A stretch of DNA of 63,302 bases from Clostridiales bacterium (GTDB lineage: Bacteria > Bacillota > Clostridia > Christensenellales > JAISNN01), in assembly GCA_031289755.1 (NCBI GenBank), contig JAITOU010000034.1:1-63302 (forward strand). The letters are read 5' to 3'. The notes beneath the pieces are model-generated. The model made no database searches. It saw only the letters and a program-made list of their open reading frames with translations, and was not told the DNA's origin. A program made the position numbers and the translations under genes. This document shows positions 63,142 to 63,302 of this stretch, piece after piece (positions within the stretch are counted from its first letter, which is position 1; the number at the start of each line of letters is the position of its first letter).

Positions 63142-63302
63142 ATGGTAAGTTACAAGAAACTTTGGAAACTTCTAATCGACAAGGATATGAAAAAGCGTGA
63201 TTTAATGGCGGTGGCAAAATTAAGTCCTACTACGGTTTCCAAACTAAACAGAGGTGAAAATATCAACATAGACGTGTTAGTTAGAATTTGCAACGCACTT
63301 CA
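63142..63302 (+). CDS. XRE-family helix-turn-helix regulator, truncated by the window end
   Basis: The first 53 codons are present. They encode a Cro/C1-type HTH: YKKLWKLLIDKDMKKRDLMA, then the recognition helix region SPTTVSKLNRGENINIDVLVRICNAL. GGTGGGGGT precedes the ATG. This resembles short Xre regulators of about 70 residues common in Clostridia, but the end is outside the window. Target and partner genes cannot be seen. Confidence 0.85.
   Translation, partial: MVSYKKLWKLLIDKDMKKRDLMAVAKLSPTTVSKLNRGENINIDVLVRICNAL

Overview
The window looks like chromosome of a member of the Bacillota, most probably class Clostridia and probably gut-associated (inference). The grounds are a large Bacillus/Clostridium-type SRP RNA, a leucine T-box leader, the sporulation pair yqfC-yqfD upstream of phoH, the Prp/bL27 system, the yicC-remA-rpoZ-coaBC-priA-def-fmt-rlmN-rsgA-rpe gene order, low-to-medium GC coding DNA with many overlapping start/stop codons, and AT-rich intergenic DNA. 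Nearly all genes lie on the + strand.

Layout. 1-5.4 kb: hisZ-hisG-hisD, a DedA/VTT membrane protein and trpS. 5.4-8 kb: a J-domain-like small protein and two related membrane proteins on the minus strand. 8.1-13.6 kb: yqfC-yqfD-phoH-pgpH-ybeY-era. 13.6-15.2 kb: a minus-strand alpha/beta hydrolase and an unknown protein. 15.2-20.4 kb: T-box-controlled leuA, leuC, leuD, leuB. 20.4-22.1 kb: an accessory minus-strand patch with an orphan DinJ-like antitoxin, an unknown protein, a frame-disrupted lipoprotein and tRNA-Ala(GGC). 22.2-25.7 kb: an N-acetylhexosamine kinase-like gene, galE with an internal duplication, aroQ and a dCMP deaminase. 25.7-31.6 kb: a KdpD/KdpE-like two-component system followed by a TPR protein, two TrkA-type subunits and TrkH, together a potassium-uptake unit. 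31.7-34.9 kb: a compositionally distinct iron/heme/cobalamin-type ABC importer preceded by a small transcription unit. 35.0-36.4 kb: SRP RNA and rplU-prp-rpmA. 36.6-46 kb: a MITE-like element, a long-form ileS, an rRNA methyltransferase, an RluA-type synthase, xseB, bioY and divergent argGH. 45.6-61.7 kb: ruvC-ruvA-ligA, a PurM-like protein, and the yicC-to-rpe housekeeping cluster, interrupted by a GNAT gene and two unknown genes where rsmB/prpC/prkC commonly sit. The end carries a broken leucine-rich-repeat lipoprotein and the start of an XRE-type regulator.

The genes fall into amino-acid synthesis (His, Leu, Arg, shikimate), translation (trpS, ileS, rplU/rpmA, def, fmt, rlmN, rsgA, era, ybeY), recombination/replication (ruvAC, ligA, priA, xseB) and ion/nucleotide signalling (KdpDE-Trk, PgpH).

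The most unusual signals are non-genic or structural. A family of short palindromic repeats (arms close to GCATAGTATTCTATAAA / TTTATAGAATACTATGC) is scattered between genes over at least 40 kb. A 164-bp foldback element with 21-bp perfect terminal inverted repeats has a second, partial copy. galE contains a diverged 57-bp in-frame tandem duplication in its NAD-binding region. An A8 tract breaks a lipoprotein signal peptide directly after its start codon. A 39-codon ORF with a G9 tract sits ahead of the ABC importer. No complete novel multi-gene system can be proven from sequence alone.
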